64,000 bases of DNA from Hymenobacter daecheongensis DSM 21074. GTDB taxonomy: Bacteria; Bacteroidota; Bacteroidia; Cytophagales; Hymenobacteraceae. The first letter of the stretch is position 1. Each line of letters starts with the position of its first letter. The notes beneath the pieces were generated by a model. It made no database searches. It saw only the letters and a program-made list of their open reading frames with translations, and had not been told where the DNA came from. Shown here in pieces: positions 52,451-61,296 of the stretch. A program made the translations under genes and the position numbers. The stretch covers positions 434,001-498,000 of the forward strand of contig NZ_FQYN01000001.1 in the NCBI RefSeq assembly GCF_900141805.1, in the 5' to 3' direction.

Positions 52451-53524
52451 TTAGAAGGCTGGGCAAGGTATTGACGGGTAATTCCGTCGTTTTAACCGGC
52501 GCCAGGCCGCTTCCAACGAATCAAACTGCCGCACGCTGAGCGTGACCTCGTGGGCCCCACCCAAATCGGCACTCAGCTGACTCAGGCTGAGGTCGTAGCT
52601 ATAGCCGAGGCGCAACGCACCAATATTCGCGCCAACTACCGCAGTCAGAATCTGTTGGGGCTGGCTGGCACCCGGTAGCGGCACGCCCCGGTACACGGCC
52701 CCGAGCATGATGGGCGTGATGGTGCCATACAGCCCCACCTCGGCCCGCGGCGAGCCGCCCTGCCGGGTGTAGCTGGCCGTGGGCGAGAGGCTGATTTCGC
52801 GGTAGACTTGCTTTTCAGTCTTTTTCAGGAAGAAATGCTTGATGCCACCACTCAGATTGAGCCGCAACGGCAGCCGGGTTTGGGTAGCAAAGCCCAGGTC
52901 GGGCTGGTTGACGTGGTGGGCGGCCGTGCTCACCCAGAAGTTGTCATTATACAAAATAAGCCCCGTGCCCAGCGTGAGGTAGCTCACGGGCTGCAGGTCG
53001 AGCGGCTCGGCGCTGGGGCCGGTCAGGCGGCCGTCTTCGGCGAGCTGGTCGCCGAAGACGAGGTTGGCGTAGCTGATGCGCTGGTGGCCGTAGGCGGCAT
53101 GCAGGCCGCCGCTGAGGCTGAACTGCCCGGTGAGGCGGGTGTGGTAGGCGTAGATGCCGCCCACTTCCAGCCGCGTGTAGCCGATCTGGCCGCTGCGGTC
53201 AGTGTTTAGAAGCAGGCCTGCGGCGCTGTGCTGATCGGCAAAACGGTAGTCGGCGGCGAGCTGGCCGGTCTGGAAGGTGCCGGCCAGCGTAGGAAACTGG
53301 TTGCGGTAGCTGAGCGTGATGCTGTAGTCGTCGAGCAGGCCGGCGAAGGCGGGGTTAGTGTGCAGGCGCGTGGCGTAAGGCTGGGCAAAGTACAAATCCT
53401 GGGCCTGCGCGGCGGGGCAGCTAGCTAGCCCGAGCCCAGCGGCCAGCGCGGCCACGGCCAGCCGCCGGCCCGAAGCGGACCGCTGAAGGCAAAGCGTAAG
53501 GGGTTCAGGCAGGTACGGGTGCAT
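52451..53524 (-). CDS. PorP/SprF-family T9SS outer-membrane protein
   Basis: A 357-residue protein from ATG 53524 with a signal peptide (VAALAAGLGLASCPAAQAQ). QDLYFAQPYATRLHTNPAFAGLLDDYSITLSYRNQFP is the diagnostic start of the PorP/SprF family, followed by barrel strands. These barrels anchor T9SS substrates such as adhesins at the cell surface. A 68-base gap separates it from gldJ on the same strand, so an operon is plausible. Confidence 0.9.
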   Translation of the reverse strand: MHPYLPEPLTLCLQRSASGRRLAVAALAAGLGLASCPAAQAQDLYFAQPYATRLHTNPAFAGLLDDYSITLSYRNQFPTLAGTFQTGQLAADYRFADQHSAAGLLLNTDRSGQIGYTRLEVGGIYAYHTRLTGQFSLSGGLHAAYGHQRISYANLVFGDQLAEDGRLTGPSAEPLDLQPVSYLTLGTGLILYNDNFWVSTAAHHVNQPDLGFATQTRLPLRLNLSGGIKHFFLKKTEKQVYREISLSPTASYTRQGGSPRAEVGLYGTITPIMLGAVYRGVPLPGASQPQQILTAVVGANIGALRLGYSYDLSLSQLSADLGGAHEVTLSVRQFDSLEAAWRRLKRRNYPSIPCPAF

Positions 53525-54024
53525 AAGCTGACCAGGTAACGCAATGCGCCGCCGTTTTGGTACATGCCAAGGTCTTGGCGAGGCCCTAAACTGCTGATTT
53601 TACTCCTAATTCAACCAAGTTTATGATTTGTACATGAGCCAGATTCAGCCAGCGGCCGGGAAAGACTGAAAGCACGACTCGGAGGTTAGCGCTTTGGGCG
53701 CTGACAATGTGCATGGAACTGGATTAGCTGCGGCGCATACTATCGGCCGCAAACGAAGATGCGGAGGGCTTTTTCAGCAATATGGCCGCTGCCGTGGTTT
53801 ATGTCCCACAGCAAATGGGCAGATAGCTCTTCAGCCACCTGCCCATTTGCGTTACTCAGAATATACCGCAGCGCTTAGACTGGGGCTTGGTGCGGCCATC
53901 GGGACCTCACCCCCAACCCCTCTCCTTGGGGAGAGGGGAGCCTGACGACTTGTATATCAGCCAACCGGAGAACTGCAGTAAGCAGGTGCCAGCCGACTCC
54001 GGGCTGGCATCTGACCAGGGACTG
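53525..54024. other. Intergenic gap with a CCCCAACCCC repeat
   Basis: 500 bases without a credible gene. At 53905-53943 lies CACCCCCAACCCCTCTCC then TTGGGGAGAGGGG, a single copy of the palindromic type found at 43484-43618. Elsewhere nothing recognisable; open frames lack family character. The promoter of the porP gene should be near 53525-53600 (minus). Confidence 0.5.
53905..53943. repeat. CCCCAACCCCTCTCC palindrome, single copy
   Basis: An imperfect hairpin with CCCCTCTCC/GGAGAGGGG around TTGG. Same base composition and design as the repeats at 43484-43618 and the DUF559 ends. Confidence 0.7.
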
Positions 54025-57000
54025 CTAGCGGCTTATTACCAGTCGCTTGATAAGCACGGCCGTGTCCGTGGTTACTTTCACCAGGTAAATGCCGTTGGCC
54101 AGAGTGCCGGCCGCGATGCTTAGCGCTACGGGCTGACCAGTGGTGGCGCGGCCGGTGCCCAGGGTAGCAATTCGGGTGCCTTTCAGATCGTAGAGCGCAA
54201 CGGTGTAAGCACTGGGCTCCAGCACATTAAAGGTCACCACGGCGCGGCCCTGGCCCAGTGGGTTGGGGTGCAGGGTACTCGTGGCCTGAGCGGCGGCGGC
54301 GGTAGTGGCCGTGGTAGTGCTGCCGCAGCTCGTGCCTACGGTGTAGGTGTGCGGGGTGGCAGCCGTGTTTTTCTCGGGACCACCGGGGCCAGCCTGGTAG
54401 GTGAAATACACGCTCGTGACTGTGCCGCTAGCAATGGCGCGGCTGAAGGTGAAATCACCGGCGGCATTTTTCACCATTGGGTAGCCGGGGTAAGCGCCGG
54501 CCGCGCCCTCGCGGATGTAGATGATGGCCAAATTACCGCCCGCAATGGCCCCGAGCGGGTGCAGCGTGTAGGTCACGTTCGGGCCGGTGGTCACGGCCCG
54601 GAAGCTGTAGTCGGTGGTGGTGGCGCACGAGCCATCGGTGCTGCGCACCATGATGGTGACGGGGACCGAGGTGGTGCTGGTGCCGCTGTTGTCGGTGGCC
54701 ACGGCCGTCAGCACGTAGGAGCCGGTTGGCACGGCCGTCCAGGCGTAGGTGTAGGGCGCGGCGGTGGCTTCGCCCAGCTTGGTGGCACCTTCGTAGAATT
54801 CTACTTTGGCCACGGTGCCATCGGTATCGGCGGCGGTGGCGGCCAGGTTTACGGTGGCTGGCGAGGTGAAGGTAGTGGAGGCCGTGGGCGAAGTCAGGAT
54901 TATTGTGGGGGGCACGTTATTGGCTCCGCCGCCGGTGCAGATGGTTCCCACGGTATAGCTGTGCGGGGCGTTGGAAGTGTTGTGCTCAGGGCCGCCCGCA
55001 CCAGCCTGGTAGGTGAAGTAGAAGCTGGTGGCCGTGCCGTTGGCAATGGGCCGGGTGAAGGTGAAGTTGCCGGCGGCATTTTTCACCATCGGGTAGCCGG
55101 GATAGGCCCCAATGCTGCCTTCCCGAATAAAGATGAGCGCCAGGTTGCCACTCGCCGTAGCGCCCAGCGGGATGAAGGTAAACGTGACGCTGCCGCCGCT
55201 GGTGAACACCTCGTAGCGGTACTCGCCGTTGGCGGCTACGTTGGTGCAGGGCACGGCCGTCACGGTCAGCGCTACGGGGGTCGAGGTGGTGACGGAGCCA
55301 TCGGCCGCGGTGGCTTTGGCCATGAGCGAGTAGGCACCGGCCGCTACACCCGCCCAGCTGTAGGCATAGGGCGCGGTGGTGTCTTCGCCCAACTTGGTGG
55401 TGCCCTGGTAAAACTCGACTTTCACAATGGTATTCGTGGCGTGAGTAGCCGTGGCGGTGATGTTGACCGTGGCCGGGGCCAGTACGCTGGTGCCGCTAAC
55501 GGGGGCCGTGATGCTCACAACGGGCACAACGGGGTCGGCCACGCTGATGCTGATGGCAGCCGAAGTTATCGTCAGGCCGCCGGTGTCGGTGGCGCGGGCC
55601 GTGAGCGAGTAGCTGCCGGGCGCGGCACCAGTCCAGGCGTAGCTGTAGGGGCTGGTGTAGTCGGTGCCCAGCAGGGTGCTGCCTTGGTAAAACTCCACTT
55701 TATAGATGCCACTACCGCTGCCAGTATCGGTGGCGTCGGCGCTGAGCGTGATGCTGGCCGGCGTGAGGAACGAGGCGTTGGCGGTGGGCGCGGTCAGGCT
55801 CACGGCGGGGGCTGTGTTGCCGGCGGCGGCCACGAATACCGTCACGGGGCTGGAGGTGGTGGTGGCCCCTTCGTCGTCGGTGGCCTTGGCCGTGAGGGTG
55901 TATACGCCGGCCGGCGCGCTGGTCCAGGTGGCGCTGTAGGGGCTGGTGTAGTCGGTATCCAGCAGGGTGCTGCCCTGATAAAACTCCACTTTGGCTACCG
56001 TGCCGTTGGCATCGGCGGCCGTGGCGGCGAGGCTGATGCTGGCGGGCAGCGTCAGAATGGCGTTGGGAGCCGGCGCGGTGAGGGCCACCGTGGGTGCCGG
56101 ATTGGCTGCCACGCCGCCGGAGTAGCGCACGTCGTCGAAATAGAAATCGGCCGGGCCGGTGGCCGGGTCGCCGGCAAACATAAGCAGGCCGTTCATCGAC
56201 ACGAGGTCGATGTGCATACCCATATTGGGCTGGTTGAAGGAGCTGAGCGGAATCGTGACTTCGTGCCAGCTGCCGTCGCGCACCAAGCCATATTGCGCCG
56301 CGCCGCCCGCCGGAAAGTTGATCCAGCTCTCGCCGTGGCCGCTTTTCACGCCCACCTTAAACTGGCCGGCGTAGGTGGTCTTGAATTGAAATTTCAGCGA
56401 GCCATTGGCGAAGTTGCCCAGGTTTTTAACCACGTTTTCGATGCCCATGCCAAACCAGTCGTTGGCGTTGGCGTGCATCGCCAGCACCTGCTGGCCCTCG
56501 AAAGGTACCGGCGCGGGCGCGGTGATGTTGGTCAGGTTGTTCCAGTAATACAGGTTGGCATCCAGCCCATCGAATGCCAGCTTGTTGGTGATGCTCGCGC
56601 GCTCCGAAAGCACGCCATATTCGCCGGCAAACGACTGATTTCTACCCACATACAGCTCATCACCGGGGTTCTGATACAGGCGCACGTAGTCGACCAGCAT
56701 GGCGGCCGGCAGCGGGGCCGTGATGCTGGCCGGACTCATCTTGCCGGTATAAATACCGCCCACGGCCAAGTTCAGCAGCACGAATTGGGGCTTGTGGAAC
56801 TCCTCCATGTCGCTGGCCGGGTTCGAGATATCCGCGCTGAAATACTGCACGTTATCAATGAAAACCTTGATGGCGCTGGCATCCCACTGCAGCTTATAGA
56901 CGTGGTAGCCGGCGGTGAGCGGTGTGGTCCCCCGGTAAAGCTGGTCCACCGATTTGTGCGCGCCTTTTTCGTCCCAGTGCAGGGCCGCGCCGGCCCAGTT

Positions 57001-57501
57001 GTTCACGTTGGCGGGGTAGGAAGCCGCGCTGCCCATCTCCATCACGTCGATTTCGCCGCTAGCGGGCCACTTGCCGGTGGCACCCAGCAGCCAGAAAGCC
57101 GGCCACAAGCCGTTTTGCAGGTCGGGCACTTTGATGCGGGCCTCCAGCGTGCCGTATTTAAAGTGCATCCGGCCCAGCGTTTTCAGGCGGGCCGAGGTGA
57201 AGGACTTACCCTGAAAAGCTTCGCGGCGCGCCTCAATGAGCAGGTTGCCGTTGTCGATGCGGGCGTTTTCGGGGCGGCTGGTGTAGTATTCCAGCTCCTG
57301 ATTGCCCCAGCCGCAGAGGGCCCGCTCGCAGCCGTCGCCAAAGTCGAAGGTCCAGTTATCGGGATTGATGGCCGGACCGTCGAAATTCTCCTGCCAGACC
57401 AGCGTTTGGGCCGAAGCGGCCAGCGGGCTCGCGCACCAGATTGTCAGCAGTAGCAGCCACCGGCCGAGCGTGCGCATGAGGGAGTAATCGTTTGATTTCA
57501 T
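54025..57501 (-). CDS. Secreted GH16 beta-glucanase with Ig-like domains and T9SS sorting signal
   Basis: 1158 residues from ATG 57501 (ATG 57477 possible), with a signal peptide near WCASPLAASAQ. The GH16 domain (~33-280) has the catalytic E150-x-D152-x2-E155 (GEIDVMEMGS). A beta-sandwich carbohydrate-binding-like domain (~285-465) follows, then three Ig-like domains (KVEFYQGSTLL.TDYTSPYS pattern), a YPGYPMVKNAAG module, a fourth Ig-like domain, a second YPGYPMVKNAAG module, and the T9SS C-terminal domain (PNPLGQGRAVVTFNV.. to KRLVISR, ~1080-1158). Probably cleaves laminarin or lichenan-type beta-glucans at the cell surface. No SusC/D genes adjacent. Confidence 0.92.
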   Translation of the reverse strand: MKSNDYSLMRTLGRWLLLLTIWCASPLAASAQTLVWQENFDGPAINPDNWTFDFGDGCERALCGWGNQELEYYTSRPENARIDNGNLLIEARREAFQGKSFTSARLKTLGRMHFKYGTLEARIKVPDLQNGLWPAFWLLGATGKWPASGEIDVMEMGSAASYPANVNNWAGAALHWDEKGAHKSVDQLYRGTTPLTAGYHVYKLQWDASAIKVFIDNVQYFSADISNPASDMEEFHKPQFVLLNLAVGGIYTGKMSPASITAPLPAAMLVDYVRLYQNPGDELYVGRNQSFAGEYGVLSERASITNKLAFDGLDANLYYWNNLTNITAPAPVPFEGQQVLAMHANANDWFGMGIENVVKNLGNFANGSLKFQFKTTYAGQFKVGVKSGHGESWINFPAGGAAQYGLVRDGSWHEVTIPLSSFNQPNMGMHIDLVSMNGLLMFAGDPATGPADFYFDDVRYSGGVAANPAPTVALTAPAPNAILTLPASISLAATAADANGTVAKVEFYQGSTLLDTDYTSPYSATWTSAPAGVYTLTAKATDDEGATTTSSPVTVFVAAAGNTAPAVSLTAPTANASFLTPASITLSADATDTGSGSGIYKVEFYQGSTLLGTDYTSPYSYAWTGAAPGSYSLTARATDTGGLTITSAAISISVADPVVPVVSITAPVSGTSVLAPATVNITATATHATNTIVKVEFYQGTTKLGEDTTAPYAYSWAGVAAGAYSLMAKATAADGSVTTSTPVALTVTAVPCTNVAANGEYRYEVFTSGGSVTFTFIPLGATASGNLALIFIREGSIGAYPGYPMVKNAAGNFTFTRPIANGTATSFYFTYQAGAGGPEHNTSNAPHSYTVGTICTGGGANNVPPTIILTSPTASTTFTSPATVNLAATAADTDGTVAKVEFYEGATKLGEATAAPYTYAWTAVPTGSYVLTAVATDNSGTSTTSVPVTIMVRSTDGSCATTTDYSFRAVTTGPNVTYTLHPLGAIAGGNLAIIYIREGAAGAYPGYPMVKNAAGDFTFSRAIASGTVTSVYFTYQAGPGGPEKNTAATPHTYTVGTSCGSTTTATTAAAAQATSTLHPNPLGQGRAVVTFNVLEPSAYTVALYDLKGTRIATLGTGRATTGQPVALSIAAGTLANGIYLVKVTTDTAVLIKRLVISR

Positions 57502-57680
57502 AGGTAAGAACGGGTGGGAAAGAGGGTGAAGAAATTGAAAGAAGAAGCGAAGAGCAGGGAGTTATGACCCAGAAAAAAAGTTGGTCATCTACCAAAAAAG
57601 CTACTGAAGCTGCTGGTGCCAGCGGTTCACTATCGGCTGATTGAAACCCAAGGGCATTTTATAATTATTTCAATTCATTG

Positions 57681-57795
57681 TGCTTATAGTGCATATCGTT
57701 GTGATGCAACTAACGCTGATTTTTCCATTATAAACATCGAACAAGATGACTTAAAGCGAATTTTTGAAAACCAAAGCACGTGTGCACTAAGTGCA
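57681..57795. promoter_or_regulatory. Two TGCnnnnnGTGCA dyads, possible operators
   Basis: TGCTTATAGTGCA (57681-57693) and TGCACTAAGTGCA (57783-57795) share TGC and AGTGCA and are 102 bases apart, in the upstream region of the secreted glucanase. Two related dyads suggest a dimeric regulator; no regulator gene is adjacent. Confidence 0.35.
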
Positions 57796-58026
57796 TGGCT
57801 CTTCACCAAATTAGATTATAACAGGTCGAAGCGCCACTATTAATGTAACACAATTCAGCAATAAGCTGCTTATCTCTCCTCCTTCAATCTTTCGCTCCCT
57901 GCCTCAGCCGCGGGCTCCCAAGACCCGCTTGGCGGCTACCTTACAAGGTCGCCGCGCCCGAGGCACTACGGTCGGTCGGGCCGCGTTATGCTTCGGGGCA
58001 GATTGTGGTTGGCTCAATATCTATCC

Positions 58027-58034
58027 TACTTTTG
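58027..58034 (+). promoter_or_regulatory. -7 box of the AsmA-like gene
   Basis: TACTTTTG matches TAnnTTTG; ATTG at 58002-58005 lies 21 bases before it as a weak -33. The ATG is at 58102. Confidence 0.55.
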
Positions 58035-58101
58035 CCTGACCACGCTATGCCCGCAGCGCTTGCTTGCAAGACCAGCTTTTTCCTCGCTTTATTCTCTCCC
58101 A

Positions 58102-61100
58102 ATGCGCAAACTCCTCTTAGGCCTGCTGATTTTTCTGGTGGTGCTGGTGGCGGCCGTAGCTCTCACGCCGGTACTGTTCAAAGACAAGCTCCGGCAGCAA
58201 CTCGACAAGCAGCTGGCCCAGCGCGTGGCCGCCAAGGTGGAATATGAGCCCTCAAATGTGAGCCTGAGCCTGCTGCGCACCTTCCCCGACCTGGCGCTGA
58301 GCATTGACGGGCTGCGCGTGATTGGCGTTGATTCCTTCGCGCGCGATACGCTGGCCTACTTGCCCTCCTTTCGGGTGGGCCTGGATCTGATGAGCGTGAT
58401 TCGGGGCGAGGAAATCCGGATTAAATCCATTCAGCTCGACCGGCCCGACATGAACATCAGGATGCTGAAAAGCGGGCGGGCCAACTGGGATATTCTGCTC
58501 TCCGACTCGGCGGCGGCGGCCAAGGGGCAGGATACGAGCCAGGTGCGCATTGCCATCAAGAGCTGGGAAATCACGGATGGGCGGCTGCGCTACGAAGACC
58601 TGAGCCTGCCGTTTGCCATGCAGGCGCGGGGCGTGAACCACACCGGCGCCGGCGACTTCGGCCAGAATATCTTCGACATGGTGAGCCAGACCACCGCCGA
58701 CCGCTTTTCGATGCGCTACGATGGCGTGGACTACATCAGCGACAAGAAGCTGGAGGCCGACGTGACCATGGCCATGAACCTGGAAAAGATGCTCTTCACG
58801 TTCCGCGACAACAAGGTGAAGCTGAACGACTTCCCAGCCACTTTTCAGGGCACCATCGGTTTGCCCAACGACACCGACATCACCTACGACCTGACCTTCA
58901 AAGCCCTCGAAACCGACTTCAAAACCATTCTGAGTCTGGTGCCCGGCGTGTACACGGAGAAGTTCAAGGAGGTGAAAGCCGACGGCCGGGTGGCCTTCGA
59001 TGGCTACTACAAAGGCGTGCAGAATGAAGTAAAAATGCCCGGCTACGGTGTGAATCTGAAGGTGACCAACGGCATGTTTCAGTATCCGCAGCTGCCGCAG
59101 GCGGCCCGCAACATCAACGTGGACCTGAACGTGGACAACCCCTCCGGCTTTACTAACAACGTGAAGGTGAACGTGAAGCAGTTTCACCTGGACCTGGGCA
59201 AAAACCCGATTGACGGCAACGTCATCATCGACGGGCTGGCGCCGATGAAGCTGGACGGCCGCGTGAAGGCCAACGTGGATCTGGCCGAGGTGATGAAGGT
59301 GTACCCGGTGCAGGACTTGCTGCTGCGCGGGCAGCTGTTTGTGGATGCCACGGGCAAAGGCACGTACTCGAAAACCCAGATGCCGGTGGTGAATGCCCGC
59401 CTCAACCTGACCAACGGCTACGTGAAGAGCAAGAAATTCCCGGCCCCCATTGAGAATCTGACCCTGAACGGGACGGTAATCAACACGACCGGGCAGGTGA
59501 ACGACACGCGCATCGACATCCCCAACTTCCGGATGCTGCTCGACGGCGAGCCGCTGGAAGGCCGCGTGGCCGTGCAGAACATCGACAAGCCCGTGTTTGA
59601 CGCCGATGTGAAAGGCGTGGTGGACCTGACCAAAATCACCAAAATATTCCCGCTGGAAGGCATGACCGTGACGGGCCGCCTGAACGGCAACGTGGCCGCC
59701 AAAGGCCGCATGGCCGATATTGAGGCCGGCCGCTACCAAAGCGTGGTGGCCTCGGGCACGGTGAATGCGCAGAACGTGACCTATAAAAGTCCGGAGCTGC
59801 CGCAGGGTGTGAAAGTGACGCGGGCCACGGCCACGTTCAACAACGACCGGATTATTCTGCAGAACATGACCGGCTTCGTGGGCTCGTCGGACATTGCGGC
59901 TTCGGGCACAATCAGCAACTACATGGGCTACCTGTTCACGCCCGGCCAGCCGCTGCGGGGCAACCTGACGGTGAACTCGCGGCGCTTCAACGTGAACGAG
60001 TGGATGGTGGACGAGGTGTCGGCCAAGCCCACGAAGGGTGCGACGGCAGCCACCAAAGCCCCGGCCGCCGCCACCCGAGCCGACGGCGTGCTGCAGATTC
60101 CGAAGTTCTTCGACCTGACCCTGAACAGCACCGTGAACCAGGTGGTGTACGACAACCTGAAGCTGGACAACGTGAAGGGCGTGGTGACGGTGCGCGACGA
60201 AACCGCCCGCCTCAACAACCTCACGTTCAATACCCTGGGTGGCGCCTTTGCCACCAACGGCTCGTACAGCAGCAAGAATCTGGCGCACCCCACGTTCGAC
60301 TTCGGGCTGAACGTGAAGAACCTGAACTTCCAGACGGCCTTCGCGGCCTTCAACTCCATCAAGACGCTGGTGCCGCTGGCCAGCAACCTGGAAGGCGTGT
60401 TTTCGACCAACTTCAACGTGAGCGGCGAAATGGGGCCCGACATGATGCCGAACTACAGCACACTCACCGGCAAGGGCCTGTTTGAGGTGGTGCGGGCGGC
60501 CGTGGGCAACTCGCAGGTGCTCGACAAAATCAGTACGCTCACCCAGTTTCAGGAGCTGAGAAGCTTCGTGGTAAACAACAAAGACGTGGCGGCCGAAATC
60601 ATCAACGGCAACTTCATCGTGAAGCCCTTCGACCTGACCGTGGGCCAGATCAAGATGACCGTGGGCGGCTCGAACAACATCAGCAGCGGCGGGCTGGAGT
60701 ACGTGACGGCCCTCGACGTGCCGACCGGCAAAGTGGGCAACTCTCTGAACAGCAAGCTCACCCAGCTCACCGGCGTGCAAAACATAAAGGGCACGGAGCG
60801 CGTGATGCTGGGCCTGAAGATAGGCGGCACCGTGACCAACCCCCAAGTGAAGCTGACCACCGGCGGCGTGAAAACCCAGGCCAAAGACCTAGCCAAGAGC
60901 CTGGTGCAAAGCGTAGTGCAGAGCAAAGTAGACGATGCCAAGCTGAAGCTGGCCGCCAAAACCCAGGTGGCCCAGGACAGCCTCCAGCACGAGCTGCAGC
61001 GCAAGCAGCAGGAGCTGGCCGGCAAGGCCCAGCTGGAGCTGGAAAAGCGCCGCCTCGAAGCCCAGGCCAAGCTCAAAGACAAGGCCACCCAAGGTCTGAA

Positions 61101-61185
61101 TACGTTGTTTGGCGGCAAGAAAAAGCCCGCCCCCGTGAAGGAGCCGGAGCCGGTACCAACGGATAGTGCAAAATCCGGCGAATAG
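58102..61185 (+). CDS. AsmA-family / DUF748-like membrane-anchored protein
   Basis: 1027 residues from ATG 58102. A single N-terminal TM helix (MRKLLLGLLIFLVVLVAAVAL) is followed by a long periplasmic beta-rich chain with AsmA hallmarks: RTFPDLALSIDGLRVIG near the start, repeated short strands of the 'GRVKANVDLAEV' and 'GVVDLTKI' type, and an AsmA-2-like C-terminal region (about 770-950). A charged coiled-coil tail (LQHELQRKQQELAGKAQLEL) and Pro/Lys-rich end close it. The family bridges inner and outer membranes and is implicated in lipid transport and envelope homeostasis. Own promoter and terminator. Confidence 0.88.
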   Translation: MRKLLLGLLIFLVVLVAAVALTPVLFKDKLRQQLDKQLAQRVAAKVEYEPSNVSLSLLRTFPDLALSIDGLRVIGVDSFARDTLAYLPSFRVGLDLMSVIRGEEIRIKSIQLDRPDMNIRMLKSGRANWDILLSDSAAAAKGQDTSQVRIAIKSWEITDGRLRYEDLSLPFAMQARGVNHTGAGDFGQNIFDMVSQTTADRFSMRYDGVDYISDKKLEADVTMAMNLEKMLFTFRDNKVKLNDFPATFQGTIGLPNDTDITYDLTFKALETDFKTILSLVPGVYTEKFKEVKADGRVAFDGYYKGVQNEVKMPGYGVNLKVTNGMFQYPQLPQAARNINVDLNVDNPSGFTNNVKVNVKQFHLDLGKNPIDGNVIIDGLAPMKLDGRVKANVDLAEVMKVYPVQDLLLRGQLFVDATGKGTYSKTQMPVVNARLNLTNGYVKSKKFPAPIENLTLNGTVINTTGQVNDTRIDIPNFRMLLDGEPLEGRVAVQNIDKPVFDADVKGVVDLTKITKIFPLEGMTVTGRLNGNVAAKGRMADIEAGRYQSVVASGTVNAQNVTYKSPELPQGVKVTRATATFNNDRIILQNMTGFVGSSDIAASGTISNYMGYLFTPGQPLRGNLTVNSRRFNVNEWMVDEVSAKPTKGATAATKAPAAATRADGVLQIPKFFDLTLNSTVNQVVYDNLKLDNVKGVVTVRDETARLNNLTFNTLGGAFATNGSYSSKNLAHPTFDFGLNVKNLNFQTAFAAFNSIKTLVPLASNLEGVFSTNFNVSGEMGPDMMPNYSTLTGKGLFEVVRAAVGNSQVLDKISTLTQFQELRSFVVNNKDVAAEIINGNFIVKPFDLTVGQIKMTVGGSNNISSGGLEYVTALDVPTGKVGNSLNSKLTQLTGVQNIKGTERVMLGLKIGGTVTNPQVKLTTGGVKTQAKDLAKSLVQSVVQSKVDDAKLKLAAKTQVAQDSLQHELQRKQQELAGKAQLELEKRRLEAQAKLKDKATQGLNTLFGGKKKPAPVKEPEPVPTDSAKSGE

Positions 61186-61230
61186 CACAGAAGAAAGCCA
61201 GGCGGCAAAAAAACGGCCGAATAATTGCTT

Positions 61231-61276
61231 AAAACGAAGAGCAGCCGCTTAGCTTGGAGCAGCTGCTCTTCGTTTT
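61231..61276 (+). terminator. Terminator of the AsmA-like gene
   Basis: A 15-bp perfect stem AAAACGAAGAGCAGC/GCTGCTCTTCGTTTT, followed by TT. Confidence 0.88.
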
Positions 61277-61296
61277 TTCACTTTTCCTTGTTTCGT

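Larger units (their letters stand above)
57502..58101. other. AT-rich divergent regulatory region
   Basis: 600 bases between the GH16 and AsmA genes. 57640-57890 is clearly AT-rich; a 75-codon frame there from GTG 57616 has no family character and is taken as non-coding. Contains TGCACTAAGTGCA (57783-57795, a perfect dyad around A) and TGCTTATAGTGCA (57681-57693, a variant). The AsmA promoter is at 58027. Confidence 0.5.

Noticed and set aside
54268..57453. A 1061-codon open frame antisense to the GH16 gene
   Set aside because: It is the shadow of a high-GC coding region; the sequence is Gly/Arg/His/Ala-rich without domain character, and the opposite strand has clear GH16 and T9SS motifs.
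57616..57843. 75-codon frame in the AT-rich gap upstream of the GH16 gene
   Set aside because: Starts with GTG, no family or signal, and low GC unlike all other genes; it lies where regulatory DNA is expected.
58252..60846. An 864-codon antisense open frame over the AsmA-like gene
   Set aside because: Composition is His/Val/Leu-rich and lacks any domain; the plus-strand protein has a full signal anchor and family pattern.
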